A stretch of 64,000 nt of DNA from Propionicicella superfundia DSM 22317. Lineage in GTDB: Bacteria; Actinomycetota; Actinomycetes; Propionibacteriales; Propionibacteriaceae. Positions 31,716 through 40,589 of this stretch are shown in pieces (position 1 is the first letter of the stretch; each line of letters opens with the position of its first letter). A program made the position numbers and the translations under genes. The DNA is taken from assembly GCF_000423465.1 (NCBI RefSeq), contig NZ_KE384020.1, positions 489,671-553,670 of the forward strand, read 5' to 3'. A model generated the notes under the pieces. The model was given only the letters and a program-made list of their open reading frames with translations, was not told the DNA's origin and did not search any database.

Positions 31716-33182
31716 ATGTCCGCAGGTCGCAGTGAGCCCTCTCCGGTGGCCACGGCCGACATCGGGGTCGTCGGCATGGCCGTGATGGGCTCCAACCTGG
31801 CTCGCAATCTGGCGCACCATGGCTACACCGTCGCGGTGTACAACCGGACCCGGGCTCGCACCGAGGAGGTCGTCCGCGACCATGGCGGGGAAGGGAGATT
31901 CGTCCCTGCCGCCGATGTCGGGTCGTTCGTGGAGAGCCTGAAGCGGCCGCGGCGGATCATCCTGATGGTGAAGGCCGGGGCGGCGACCGATGCGACGATC
32001 CAGTCGGTGCTGCCGCACCTGGAGGCCGGCGACATCGTGATGGACGGCGGCAACTCCCACTTCCTGGACACCATCCGGCGCGAGGGCGAGCTGTCGGCGC
32101 GGGGACTGCACTTCGTCGGCTCGGGCATCTCCGGCGGTGAGGAAGGGGCGCTCACCGGCCCGTCGATCATGCCGGGGGGGACCGCCGAGGCCTATGCCTC
32201 GCTCGGGCCGATGCTGGAGACCATCTCGGCTCATGTGGACGGCGTCCCGTGCTGCACGCATGTCGGGCCCGACGGCGCCGGTCACTTCGTGAAGATGGTG
32301 CACAACGGGATCGAGTACGCCGACATGCAACTCATCGGCGAGTCGTACGACCTGCTGCGCCGCGGCCTGGGCGCCTCGCCGGCCGAGCTGGCCGACGTCT
32401 TCGCGCAGTGGAATGCGGGCGATCTGGAATCGTTCCTCATCGAGATCACGGCCGAGGTGCTGCGCCACGTCGACGCCGGCACGGGCCGGCCGTTCGTGGA
32501 CGTCGTCCTCGACCGGGCGGGGCAGAAGGGCACCGGGAAATGGACGGTGCAGACCGCCCTCGACCTCGGCGTCCCGGTCACCGGCATCGCCGAGGCGACC
32601 TTCGCCCGGGCGCTGTCGAGCCAGTCCACCCAGCGCGAGGTCGCCCGCGAGGTGCTGCCCCGCGACGCGGAGCCGTGGGACGTCACCGACCGCGATGCGT
32701 TCGTCACCGACGTCCGTCAGGCCCTGTACGCGTCGAAGGTCGTGGCGTACTCGCAGGGCTTCGACGAGATCGCCGCCGCCAGCGCGGAGCACGGCTGGGA
32801 CATCGACCGGGGCGCGATGGCGCGCATCTGGCGCGGCGGCTGCATCATCCGCGCCCAGTTCCTCAACCGCATCACCGAGGCCTACGAGCGCGACCCCGGG
32901 CTCACGTTGCTCCTCGCCGACCCGTACTTCGCCGACATCGTCGGACGCGGCCTGTCCGCCTGGCGCCGGGTCGTCGCCCAGGCGGCGCTGCACGGCGTCC
33001 CGACGCCCGCGTTCGCGTCCTCGCTGGCCTACTACGACGGGCTGGTGACCGAGCGCTCGACCGCCGCCCTGATCCAGGGCCAGCGTGACCTGTTCGGCGC
33101 GCACACCTACCAGCGGGTCGACAGGCCCGGCGTGTTCCACACCTTGTGGACCGGTGACCGCACCGAGATCGAGCTTGCGTGA
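31716..33182 (+). CDS. gnd: 6-phosphogluconate dehydrogenase, NADP-type, decarboxylating
   Basis: 488 residues; CAGGAGGCAGC precedes ATG 31716. Rossmann motif IGVVGMAVMGSNLARN near residue 16, NRT for NADP binding, GSGISGGEEGALTGPSIMPGG, the catalytic GHFVKMVHNGIEYADMQ and C-terminal substrate-binding Arg/His region (WRGGCIIRAQFLN) are intact. Oxidises 6-phosphogluconate to ribulose 5-phosphate in the pentose phosphate pathway. The next gene follows closely. Confidence 0.95.
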   Translation: MSAGRSEPSPVATADIGVVGMAVMGSNLARNLAHHGYTVAVYNRTRARTEEVVRDHGGEGRFVPAADVGSFVESLKRPRRIILMVKAGAATDATIQSVLPHLEAGDIVMDGGNSHFLDTIRREGELSARGLHFVGSGISGGEEGALTGPSIMPGGTAEAYASLGPMLETISAHVDGVPCCTHVGPDGAGHFVKMVHNGIEYADMQLIGESYDLLRRGLGASPAELADVFAQWNAGDLESFLIEITAEVLRHVDAGTGRPFVDVVLDRAGQKGTGKWTVQTALDLGVPVTGIAEATFARALSSQSTQREVAREVLPRDAEPWDVTDRDAFVTDVRQALYASKVVAYSQGFDEIAAASAEHGWDIDRGAMARIWRGGCIIRAQFLNRITEAYERDPGLTLLLADPYFADIVGRGLSAWRRVVAQAALHGVPTPAFASSLAYYDGLVTERSTAALIQGQRDLFGAHTYQRVDRPGVFHTLWTGDRTEIELA

Positions 33183-33189
33183 CCCCGCA

Positions 33190-33999
33190 GTGAGCGAGAT
33201 CGTTCCCGACCACATCCATCGCGAGGCGTTCGTCGTCCGCACCGGCGCGACCGAGCAGTCCTGGGTCGACCTCGCCGATCCGCTGCGCGTCGAGTTCGAG
33301 TACGTGCAGCGGATCGTCGAGATTCTCGAGCTCGGGGTGCTCGCCCGTCCACCCGGCGAGAGGCTGCGGTGTGTCCATGTCGGCGGGGGAGGGTTGAGCA
33401 TCCCCCGCTATGTCGCGGCCCGGCGCCCGGGGACGGTGCAGATCGTCCTGGAGCCGGACGCCGACCTCGTCGAGCAGGTGCGCGACAGGCTGCCGCTGCC
33501 GAAGGGCAGCGGGATCCGGATCCGGCCCACCGACGGCCGTACCGGCTTGGCGGAGCTGAGCGACGGCAGCGCCGATCTTGTCGTCGTCGACGCGTTCGAC
33601 GGGGCGCAGGTCCCTGCCGATCTGGCGACCGCCGAGTGCTTCGCGCGGATCGCCGCGCTTCTGCGCCCGGGCGGGATGGTCGTGATGAACCTCGGCGACC
33701 GGTCCCCGTTCGACTGGGGACGACGGTGTGTCGCCGGTGTCGCCGCGTCCTTCGGTCACATTGCGGTCACCGCGGAGCTCCCGGTGTGGAAGGGACGCCG
33801 CTACGGGAACCTCGTGGTGGCCGCCGCGGGCGCGCCGCTGCCCGTCGACGGGTGGGCGCAGGCCCTCGCCCGTGCCGCTTTCGGCTATCGGCTCTTCGAG
33901 GGGACGCGGCTGCGCTCCTGGATCGGGGGCGCGGCACCGTTCACGGACGCCGACACGCGCCCCTCCCTCGATCCCGTCGCGCTCGGGTGGCTGCCGTGA
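33190..33999 (+). CDS. Spermidine-synthase-fold SAM-binding protein
   Basis: 269 residues from GTG 33190; TTG 33175 is an alternative. CVHVGGGGLSIPRYVAARRPG is the SAM-type glycine loop and LVVVDAFDGAQVPADLAT carries the DxFD motif seen in polyamine aminopropyltransferases; VWKGRRYGNLVVAA closes the fold. Many actinobacteria have such spermidine-synthase-like proteins without polyamine enzymes; role unproven. Seven bases downstream of gnd, probably same operon. Confidence 0.8.
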   Translation: MSEIVPDHIHREAFVVRTGATEQSWVDLADPLRVEFEYVQRIVEILELGVLARPPGERLRCVHVGGGGLSIPRYVAARRPGTVQIVLEPDADLVEQVRDRLPLPKGSGIRIRPTDGRTGLAELSDGSADLVVVDAFDGAQVPADLATAECFARIAALLRPGGMVVMNLGDRSPFDWGRRCVAGVAASFGHIAVTAELPVWKGRRYGNLVVAAAGAPLPVDGWAQALARAAFGYRLFEGTRLRSWIGGAAPFTDADTRPSLDPVALGWLP

Positions 34000-34117
34000 C
34001 CACCGCGTGAGGAGCGAGCGTCCGGGGCTGTGGGCGAGGCGTCGCGTGGATAGCATGGATCGCAGGGCCGCGCAGTCCTGTCGCGCGCAACGACCCGTTT
34101 TTCCGAAGGAGAAGATC

Positions 34118-34627
34118 ATGGCAACCGCACGAACCCCCTACACGGTCCCGGGCCTGGCCACGGAGAAGGCCGCCGAGGTCATCGTCGTCCTGCAGCGGCG
34201 GCTGAGCGAGTACAACGACCTGCAGTTGACGCTCAAGCATGTGCACTGGAACGTCGTGGGGCCGAACTTCATCGGCGTGCACGAGATGATCGACCCGCAG
34301 GTCGACCTGGTGCGGTTGTACGCCGATGCCGTCGCGGAGCGGATCGCCGCTCTCGGCGGGTCCCCGTCCGGCACGGTCGGGGCGATCGTGAAGGACCGTG
34401 CGCTGGTCGAATACCCGTTGGGCCGCAACACCGCACTGGAGCATCTCGCGGCCCTCGACAAGGTGTACGACATCGTGATCGCCGACAACCGTCAGGCCAT
34501 CGACGAGGTCGAGGATCTCGACCTCGTGACGCAGGACCTCCTCATCGGGCAGACGGGCGAGTTGGAGAAGTTCCAGTGGTTCGTGCGGGCCCACCTGGAG
34601 AACGCGGGCGGCAGGATCCCGAGCTGA
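34118..34627 (+). CDS. dps: Dps-family ferritin-like DNA-protection protein
   Basis: 169 residues; CGAAGGAGAA precedes the ATG. The ferroxidase residues lie in LTLKHVHWNVVGPNFIGVHEMIDPQVD and VRLYADAVAERI. Forms a dodecamer that stores iron, consumes peroxide and may bind DNA; the short N-terminus with few basic residues makes DNA binding uncertain. A TAGCAT -10-like box lies at 34051-34056. A strong terminator follows. Confidence 0.93.
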   Translation: MATARTPYTVPGLATEKAAEVIVVLQRRLSEYNDLQLTLKHVHWNVVGPNFIGVHEMIDPQVDLVRLYADAVAERIAALGGSPSGTVGAIVKDRALVEYPLGRNTALEHLAALDKVYDIVIADNRQAIDEVEDLDLVTQDLLIGQTGELEKFQWFVRAHLENAGGRIPS

Positions 34628-34643
34628 CACAGCTCTCCCGACG

Positions 34644-34694
34644 CACAAGGACGGGGGCGCAGGAGCGGCAACGCTCCCGCGCCCCCGTCCTGTG
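34644..34694 (+). terminator. Terminator after dps
   Basis: A stem of about 16 pairs around GGACGGGGGCGC / GCGCCCCCGTCC with an inner small hairpin (GGAGCG / CGCTCC) in the loop, followed by TGTGTTCTC. Confidence 0.75.
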
Positions 34695-34723
34695 TTCTCA
34701 CGGGCCGGCGGACGAGGCTCGGG

Positions 34724-36616
34724 TCAGGAACGCCCCCGGAACCAGCCGAGAAGCCCTCGTGACGCCCCCTGCCGACGATCGTGCGGGGGCTCGGGCGTGA
34801 GCCGCGCCCTGATCGTCTTCTCTCCCGCCTCGTCTCCGGCGATGCGGGCCGCATCCGCGGCCCGGGTGAGCAGAGAGGTGCGCCGGTCGTCGTCGCCGAG
34901 GCGCTCCGCGGCGCGGGCCGCTGCGAGGTACTGCCCGACGGCCTGCGTCGGGTCCCCCGTCCGGGCGAGGGCATCAGCGAGGTTGGCATGGGCCACCGTG
35001 ACCTGGAGGAGCGTGGCACGGGTCGGCTCGGCGGCGGCCGGTGACGCCAGGAACGCCTCGTAGGCGGCAATCTCGTCGGCGGCCCGGCCGAGCCGGCGGT
35101 AGGTCACCCCGAGAGCGACGGTCGCCCTGCCGCCACTGCTTCCCAGCGCGGTCGAGGGAGCTGCGGCACAGGTGTCGATGATCTCCCGCAGGGCGGTGGC
35201 CGCGCGCTCCAGGTCGCCGCGGTCGCGGACCGCACGGGCGCGGTCGATGCGCCATTCGGTGTAGCGGAGGGCGTCGCGGCTCGCTCCGCGCCGGTCGAGA
35301 AGGTCGAGCGCCCACTCGGCGACCTCGACCGCCCGGTCGGGGTCGGGTGCGCCCAACGCCGTGTTGAAGTCCTCGGTCGCCCGCTCCAGCGAGGCCCGGT
35401 CCGCCGTGCTCAGCGTCGTCCCGACGCCCGGAGGGGTCGCCATACCGCGCTCCTGCAGCCGCGCGACCGCCGCGTCCAGATTGGCGCGCACGCGGGCGAG
35501 GGCGGTGTCCACAGGTGCCCTGCCTCGGGCGGCGGAAGGCTCGCGCGCATCGAGCGCCTGCACTCGGGGGAGCAGGAGGTCGAGCCCGGACTGCGGCTCG
35601 TCGAGCCTCTCGATCAGGAGGAACGACAGGTTTGCGAGCAGGCGGAGCCACGCCTCGAGGAAGTCGTTGTCCTCGAGGAAATCGCCGGCGAAGTCGTCCA
35701 GCAGGCGACGGTACTCGCGGACCGCGTCGTCGAGGCGTTCGGCGGCGCGGATCTCGTGGATGACGTCGATCGCGTCCGTGAGGCACGTCAGCCGCACGTC
35801 GGCGAGCGGGCACCGGGCCGCCATCTGCGCGCGGCGGAGCACGAGGTCGCGCCGGCGCTCCGGAGCCGCCGCGATGGCCGCTCCGAATGCCGGGACGATG
35901 AGCCGTGCATCGGCCTCTCGTGCGGGGTCCGCGAGGGCGAGGAACTCGTCCAGCTTGTTGTGGGTCACGGCACGCCGCAGCGTGGCGAGGTGCTCGGCGT
36001 CCGGATCGTCGTCACCGGGAATGTGACCGATCGCACCCAGCAACAGCGTCATGTCGGACCGTAGTGCGGCCGCGGCGGCGGCGCCCTCACAGGTGAGGAA
36101 GAAGCGGGCGGCGTCGAACACGCGGTAGCTGAGAACCCGTTCGAAGACCGCGCCCTCGGTGAACAACGCGCCCCACCGAAGCTCGAAACGGCTGCCGGGG
36201 AGCCACTGCGCGCTCTCGTCGGCCAGCCAGTCGCGCCACTGCTCGGCGATCTCCACGAGCCCGGGCTGGACCTCGACGAGCCGGTCCAGCACCGTACGGA
36301 TCGCGAGGAGACCGGAGTCGGCCGAGACGGCGAGGGCGCCGGAGGTCTGCAACCACGCCACGTCGTCGGCGTCGAGCTGCCCGATCCCCTCGAGCTGTCG
36401 CGCCGGGCGTCCGCGGGCCACGCGGTCGTGCTCAAGTCCGCGGGCGACGATCGTCGACAGCCGCGCGACGAGCTGCCAGAACGGCAGGAGGCAGACACCC
36501 GGCATCGACTCGTGGCTCGTGCCCGTCCCGGGTTCGTGCACCCACCAGACGCGCCGTTCGGGATCGGCGGCGGGATGGAGCCGCGCAAGGAACTCCAGCG
36601 TGACGACGTTCTGCAC
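34724..36616 (-). CDS. Large hypothetical protein with C-terminal TPR-like repeats
   Basis: 630 residues from GTG 36616. The N-terminal third (VTLEFLARLHPAADPERRVWWV, FWQLVARLSTI) is unrecognised. From about 400 onward helical repeats appear (DPDRAVEVAEWALDLLDRRG, AVALGVTYRRLGRAADEIAAYEAFL, VAHANLADALARTGDPTQAVGQYLAAARAAERLGDDD), fitting tetratricopeptide units that bind partners. The tail is basic and Gly-rich (RGLLGWFRGRS). No signal peptide. It diverges from the YbjN gene. Confidence 0.65.
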   Translation of the reverse strand: MQNVVTLEFLARLHPAADPERRVWWVHEPGTGTSHESMPGVCLLPFWQLVARLSTIVARGLEHDRVARGRPARQLEGIGQLDADDVAWLQTSGALAVSADSGLLAIRTVLDRLVEVQPGLVEIAEQWRDWLADESAQWLPGSRFELRWGALFTEGAVFERVLSYRVFDAARFFLTCEGAAAAAALRSDMTLLLGAIGHIPGDDDPDAEHLATLRRAVTHNKLDEFLALADPAREADARLIVPAFGAAIAAAPERRRDLVLRRAQMAARCPLADVRLTCLTDAIDVIHEIRAAERLDDAVREYRRLLDDFAGDFLEDNDFLEAWLRLLANLSFLLIERLDEPQSGLDLLLPRVQALDAREPSAARGRAPVDTALARVRANLDAAVARLQERGMATPPGVGTTLSTADRASLERATEDFNTALGAPDPDRAVEVAEWALDLLDRRGASRDALRYTEWRIDRARAVRDRGDLERAATALREIIDTCAAAPSTALGSSGGRATVALGVTYRRLGRAADEIAAYEAFLASPAAAEPTRATLLQVTVAHANLADALARTGDPTQAVGQYLAAARAAERLGDDDRRTSLLTRAADAARIAGDEAGEKTIRARLTPEPPHDRRQGASRGLLGWFRGRS

Positions 36617-36622
36617 GCCTCC

Positions 36623-36628
36623 ATTATC
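36623..36628 (-). promoter_or_regulatory. -10 box for the TPR protein gene
   Basis: Minus-strand GATAAT ends six bases before GTG 36616, giving a leaderless arrangement that supports that start. Confidence 0.45.
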
Positions 36629-36704
36629 GGCCCGGCGGGGAAGCGGGCCGATGAGCGGTCCGCGAGCGGTCCTTCCCGGCCCGGGGTTCGCTCTGCCGAT
36701 GGGC

Positions 36705-36710
36705 TAATGT
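36705..36710 (+). promoter_or_regulatory. -10 box for the YbjN gene
   Basis: TAATGT ends six bases before GTG 36717, which favours that start over GTG 36711. Confidence 0.45.
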
Positions 36711-36716
36711 GTGCGC

Positions 36717-37160
36717 GTGACGAATGCCGGTCCGATCGATATGGCGCGGTTGCGGGATGCGCTCGACAGCATCGGCACCAGGTATCGCGTCGACGACGAC
36801 GGCGAGTTCATCGGTTGGTGGGGCGACACCCTCGTCATGGGGTTCATGGTCGTGGGCTCCCAGGCGGACATCCTGCAGATCTGGGGTGGCTGGACGCCGC
36901 GCCCCCCGGTCGAGTTGCTCGGCCGGTTCGTCGAGGTGTGCAACACCTGGAACGCGGAGAAGCGCTGGCCGAAGGTCTACGCGATCGCCGACGACGACGC
37001 GGTGCGGGTGCGCGCCGAGCTCAACGTCGACTGCGAGGGCGGCGTGACCGATGCCTGGATCGTGCAGCAGCTCACGTGCGCGGTCGGGACGACCGGTCAG
37101 TTCTGCAGCGAGGTCGAGGAGCTCTACCCGGAGTATCCGGCATGGCTTCCCGAGACGTGA
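36717..37160 (+). CDS. YbjN domain-containing protein
   Basis: 147 residues from GTG 36717. MARLRDALDSIGTRYRVDDDGEF, LQIWGGW, RFVEVCNTWNAEKRWPKVYAI and VRVRAELNVDCEGGVTDAWIVQQL follow the YbjN pattern, a fold resembling type III secretion chaperones. Actinobacterial members often sit in cell-division or stress regions with unknown role. The OsmC gene follows after ten bases. Confidence 0.8.
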   Translation: MTNAGPIDMARLRDALDSIGTRYRVDDDGEFIGWWGDTLVMGFMVVGSQADILQIWGGWTPRPPVELLGRFVEVCNTWNAEKRWPKVYAIADDDAVRVRAELNVDCEGGVTDAWIVQQLTCAVGTTGQFCSEVEELYPEYPAWLPET

Positions 37161-37170
37161 GGAGAGCTCG

Positions 37171-37644
37171 ATGCCGGACGAACACGGATACGAACTCGAG
37201 CTCACCTGGACGGGCAACACCGGCGATGGGACGCGCAGCTACCGCGGGTACAGCCGGGACCATCTGATCAGCGCCGAGGGCCCCGGCACCCTGGCCGGGA
37301 CCGCCGACGTGGCGTTCCGGGGTGTTCCCGGTCGCTGGAACCCCGAACAGTTGTTCCTCGCCTCGATCGCTCAGTGTCACCTGCTCACCTACCTGTGGCT
37401 GTGCGTCCGGGCGGGAGTCGTCGTGACCGCCTACCGGGACGCGCCGACCGGGGTGCTGCGTACCCGGCCCGACGGCAGTGGCCGGTTCGAGTCCGTCCTG
37501 CTCCGGCCGCAGGTCACGGTCTCGGCCGAGAGCGATCCCGAGACGGCGCGCGCCCTCCACGACAGGGTGGGGGAGTACTGCTTCATCGCGCGATCGGTCG
37601 ACGTCCCCATCCACCACGAGGTGGGGATCGTCGTCGAACGGTGA
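37171..37644 (+). CDS. OsmC family peroxide-detoxifying protein
   Basis: 157 residues; GAGGAGAGCTC precedes the ATG. Both reactive cysteines are present: SIAQCHLLTYLWLC near residue 69 and VGEYCFIARSV near 138, with WNPEQLFLAS and a catalytic-site Arg in the YRGYSRDH strand. Reduces organic hydroperoxides in the family. Same operon as YbjN. Confidence 0.88.
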   Translation: MPDEHGYELELTWTGNTGDGTRSYRGYSRDHLISAEGPGTLAGTADVAFRGVPGRWNPEQLFLASIAQCHLLTYLWLCVRAGVVVTAYRDAPTGVLRTRPDGSGRFESVLLRPQVTVSAESDPETARALHDRVGEYCFIARSVDVPIHHEVGIVVER

Positions 37645-37695
37645 CCCGTGGCGGGCGGGCGTGTCGTCCGGGCATGGGCCGAGGCGCGGCGATCG

Positions 37696-38880
37696 TCAGC
37701 AACCGGCCAGAGCGGCCGCCGAGATCCGGCCGGGGTGGCCCGAGATCGCATACAGGGTCTGCCCTGCGGCAGCCGCGGCGGTGACGGGCTCGGCCGGAGA
37801 GCCGCCCGTCCGCCAGCCGTCGGGGCACCCGACGACGGTTCCGGGCTCGCGCGCATTGGGAAAGACGACGGGTACGCCACCGGCGACGGTGACGACCGCG
37901 ACGGGATCGGTGCCGGTCGGCTCCTCGCCGGGCAGGATGTGCGCATCGAGGACGACGGACACCGGCTCGTCCGTGACGGCGACCGACCACGCCATGGGGC
38001 GGCCTCCCGACCAGCCGGCCACCCAGCACACGTCGTCGGCACACGAGACGGAGGTCGCACGCGACAGATGGCCGCGCGCGGTACTGGGCGGCACCGGCAG
38101 GACGACCATCTGCCACGGCCCGCCGACGCGGCCGATGAAGAGGACGGGTGCCTGCCGGATGCCGTCCGTCGTGTCGACGGCGTCTCCGGCGATGAGGATC
38201 CGCGACGCATGGGCGGTGACCGCACCGAACCCGAGGACGGCGCTCGCCCGCGACCGCGCCCGCTGGTCGACGTCGGCGGCGGCGGTCCAGGTGGTCCCGG
38301 ATCGTGTGTAGATCGCCGCGTCGGATCCGTGCTGTCCGCCACGACTTCCGACGACGACGGGTGAGCCGTCCACCACGACCGTCGCCAGCAGCGGGCCTGC
38401 ATCGTGGCCGCCGAAGGTGAAGAACTCCTGCGGCCGACTCGTCACGGGACCGCCCTCCGGGCCGTCCCAGACCGTCCAGCGCGGGTTGTCGTGCGCACCG
38501 CCGGTGCGAACACCGATCAGGTACAGACGGGTGCCGTCGCCGGCGATGGACGTCAACCGCCCCGTTCGCGCGTAGGGCTCGGACGGGGCGAGCCGGATCG
38601 GCACGGCGGACAACGCTCCACCGATCCTGTCGAGTGCCGGTCCGCTGCCGTCGGCGGTCGCCCCGCCGACGAAGACGTCCCCGTCGATGACCGCGATCGT
38701 TTCGGGCGCGAGGCCGAACACGGGAACCTCCGCCCAGGAGAGGTCCGTCCTCGCCGCGCGGGATGCGGCGCTGCGGGGCGTCGCCGAACAGGCTGCGACG
38801 ACGCAGAGCACGGCGGCCAGGACGCAGAGCGGCCGGGCGCGGGCAGTGCGCCGGGTCTGCCGCGTGTCCCGAATCCGCAT
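37696..38880 (-). CDS. Putative lipoprotein with beta-propeller-like body
   Basis: 394 residues from ATG 38880, supported by a -10 box just ahead. The signal peptide RPLCVLAAVLCVVAAC ends in lipobox VAAC (C31). The body is rich in short strands ending in Trp or Gly (RWTVWDGPEGG, TTWTAAADVD, MAWSVAV), spaced like blades of a propeller. Function unknown; extracytoplasmic. Confidence 0.65.
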   Translation of the reverse strand: MRIRDTRQTRRTARARPLCVLAAVLCVVAACSATPRSAASRAARTDLSWAEVPVFGLAPETIAVIDGDVFVGGATADGSGPALDRIGGALSAVPIRLAPSEPYARTGRLTSIAGDGTRLYLIGVRTGGAHDNPRWTVWDGPEGGPVTSRPQEFFTFGGHDAGPLLATVVVDGSPVVVGSRGGQHGSDAAIYTRSGTTWTAAADVDQRARSRASAVLGFGAVTAHASRILIAGDAVDTTDGIRQAPVLFIGRVGGPWQMVVLPVPPSTARGHLSRATSVSCADDVCWVAGWSGGRPMAWSVAVTDEPVSVVLDAHILPGEEPTGTDPVAVVTVAGGVPVVFPNAREPGTVVGCPDGWRTGGSPAEPVTAAAAAGQTLYAISGHPGRISAAALAGC

Positions 38881-38885
38881 GGGGC

Positions 38886-38891
38886 ACTGTA
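38886..38891 (-). promoter_or_regulatory. -10 box for the lipoprotein gene
   Basis: Minus-strand TACAGT ends five bases before ATG 38880. Confidence 0.4.
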
Positions 38892-38956
38892 CGTCGCGGA
38901 CGGCCCTCATGGCAGGGGCCGCACGGCGTCGGCACCGATATCGGGGGCCGCCGTGC

Positions 38957-39727
38957 TCACGTCGCGGTGAAGACCAGTCCCTTCCGCGCGGGGGTCGAGA
39001 GGGTCAAGGTGTCACCCGCGACGGTGTAGGAGGCCGCCTGCTGGAGGAGCGCGAGCACGGTGGCCTCCTGCGCGGTCTCCTGTTCGGTGGGACAGAGGGC
39101 CCTGGTCGCGACGAGAGGCCCGACGCTCAGGGAGCCGTCGTCGATGCTCACCTCGCCGCGGAAGGTGTTGCAGGCGGTTCCGCTCACCGTGTCGGCGGTG
39201 AAGGACAAGCTCACCGTGGTGCCGGCGAGCGGGGAGGAGACACTGTCGCCGGACACGATGCCCTCCAGCGTCCACACGGTTCCGACGAGGGGTTCGGGGG
39301 TCGCCGTCGGCGCCGCGGCGAGCGTCAGCACCGCGTCGTCCTTCGCGTTCACGAGCTCGAGCCCGGCACCCTGGGAGCGCACGCCGGTGACCTCGGCCAG
39401 AGCGGTGACGAAGGCGGTCTCCTGCTCCATGACGCCGTCGTCCAGGCAGGCCATCGCGGTGAGCGCGACCTCGGAGACACGGATGGAGCTCCCGGTCTGT
39501 GCGAATTCCGCGACGTAGGAGTTGCAGCCCGCGCTCCCGTGCACGGTGCCGTCGGACACGCTCAGGCTGGGCCTGGCGGCGGAGATCGTCTCGGCACCGC
39601 CGATGCGGGTCACCACCCAGGATGTCCCGTCGAGCACGGGGTCGTTCGGCGACGGGGTCGCAGACGGGGAGGCGCAGCCGGTGAAGGCCGCGAGGAGGAC
39701 GACGGCCAGGCCCGCGAGTCTGCGCAT
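38957..39727 (-). CDS. Lipoprotein with two META domains
   Basis: 256 residues; AAAGGAGC precedes ATG 39727. Signal peptide LAGLAVVLLAAFTGC with C18 as lipid site. Two META/HslJ-like repeats follow: first about 30-130 (GTSWVVTRIGG, GSAGCNSYVAEF, ALTAMACLDDGVMEQETAFV), second about 147-255 (GTVWTLEGIVSG, GTACNTFRGEV, VATRALCPTEQETAQEATVL). Each repeat keeps the CN and Cys-x-E pattern. HslJ affects novobiocin resistance in Escherichia coli; role here unknown. Confidence 0.85.
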   Translation of the reverse strand: MRRLAGLAVVLLAAFTGCASPSATPSPNDPVLDGTSWVVTRIGGAETISAARPSLSVSDGTVHGSAGCNSYVAEFAQTGSSIRVSEVALTAMACLDDGVMEQETAFVTALAEVTGVRSQGAGLELVNAKDDAVLTLAAAPTATPEPLVGTVWTLEGIVSGDSVSSPLAGTTVSLSFTADTVSGTACNTFRGEVSIDDGSLSVGPLVATRALCPTEQETAQEATVLALLQQAASYTVAGDTLTLSTPARKGLVFTAT

Positions 39728-39825
39728 GACCGGCTCCTTTCGCAGAGCCTCGTTCCCGGCCGGGCGACGCGGGTCGAGGCCAGCGTACCGGGGCCGGTGG
39801 CCTTTGCGGACCGGTCGAGCGGCCG

Positions 39826-39831
39826 TAGGTT
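39826..39831 (+). promoter_or_regulatory. -10 box for the DinB-fold gene
   Basis: TAGGTT ends six bases before ATG 39838; leaderless spacing. Confidence 0.45.
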
Positions 39832-39837
39832 TGCCGG

Positions 39838-40455
39838 ATGGGCACCTCGGAGTGGAACTCGGTACGACGGGCGTTCGCGGATGCGGCGGGCTGGTTCTGT
39901 GAGGCGACGACGTGGATCGACGACCGATGGGAGGCACCCGCGCTGGGGGAGTGGGATGTCCGCGCCCTCGTCGGGCACACGAGTCGTGCGCTGCTCACCG
40001 TGGAGCAGTACGCCGCGCGCCCTGCGGTCGCGGTGGAGATTCCGACGGCGACGGCCTACTACGTCGCCGCCCGTCGCGCGGCCGGAGGTCACGAGGTCGC
40101 CCGGCGCGGGAGGGTCGCCGGCGAGGCGCTGGGCGTCGATCCGGCGGGCACGGTCGGCGCCGCCGCCCGGCGCGTCGTGGGACTCGTGGACGCGATGACG
40201 GGCGACGAGTTCGTCGCGTGTCTGCTCGGCGGGATGCGCCTGATCGACTACCTGCCGACGCGGACCTTCGAACTCGTCGTGCATACCGTCGACCTGTGCG
40301 ACGCGCTGGGGGTGGAGGCGCAGGTGCCCCCGGTCGCGGCCGGGGCGGCGGTCCGGCTCGCGGCCGACCTGGCCGTCGACGGCGGGACCGCCGCCCCGGT
40401 ATTGCGTGCCCTGACCGGGCGGGCGGGGTTGTCGACGGAGTTCACCGTGCTGTGA
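39838..40455 (+). CDS. Mycothiol-dependent maleylpyruvate isomerase-like (DinB-fold) protein
   Basis: 205 residues. LGEWDVRALVGHTSRALLTVEQYAARP holds the N-terminal metal-binding His, and RTFELVVHTVDLCDALG the C-terminal one, as in the actinobacterial maleylpyruvate-isomerase/TIGR03083 group of DinB-fold proteins that use mycothiol. The specific reaction cannot be told. Upstream it faces the META lipoprotein gene divergently. Confidence 0.8.
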   Translation: MGTSEWNSVRRAFADAAGWFCEATTWIDDRWEAPALGEWDVRALVGHTSRALLTVEQYAARPAVAVEIPTATAYYVAARRAAGGHEVARRGRVAGEALGVDPAGTVGAAARRVVGLVDAMTGDEFVACLLGGMRLIDYLPTRTFELVVHTVDLCDALGVEAQVPPVAAGAAVRLAADLAVDGGTAAPVLRALTGRAGLSTEFTVL

Positions 40456-40516
40456 CGGCAGACGGCTTGGTGGACGTCCCTGCGCGGACCCCGGTGCCGT
40501 GGTCGCAGCGGCCGGA

Positions 40517-40522
40517 TAGGCT
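40517..40522 (+). promoter_or_regulatory. -10 box upstream of the ProA-like gene
   Basis: TAGGCT with the gene starting 67 bases later behind a GAGAGGA ribosome site, so this message has a normal leader. Confidence 0.35.
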
Positions 40523-40589
40523 CGGCACGAACGACATCCCAGCATTCCGGGGCGGTGGCGGCCCCGGCGGGAACGAGAGGACACCGCAG

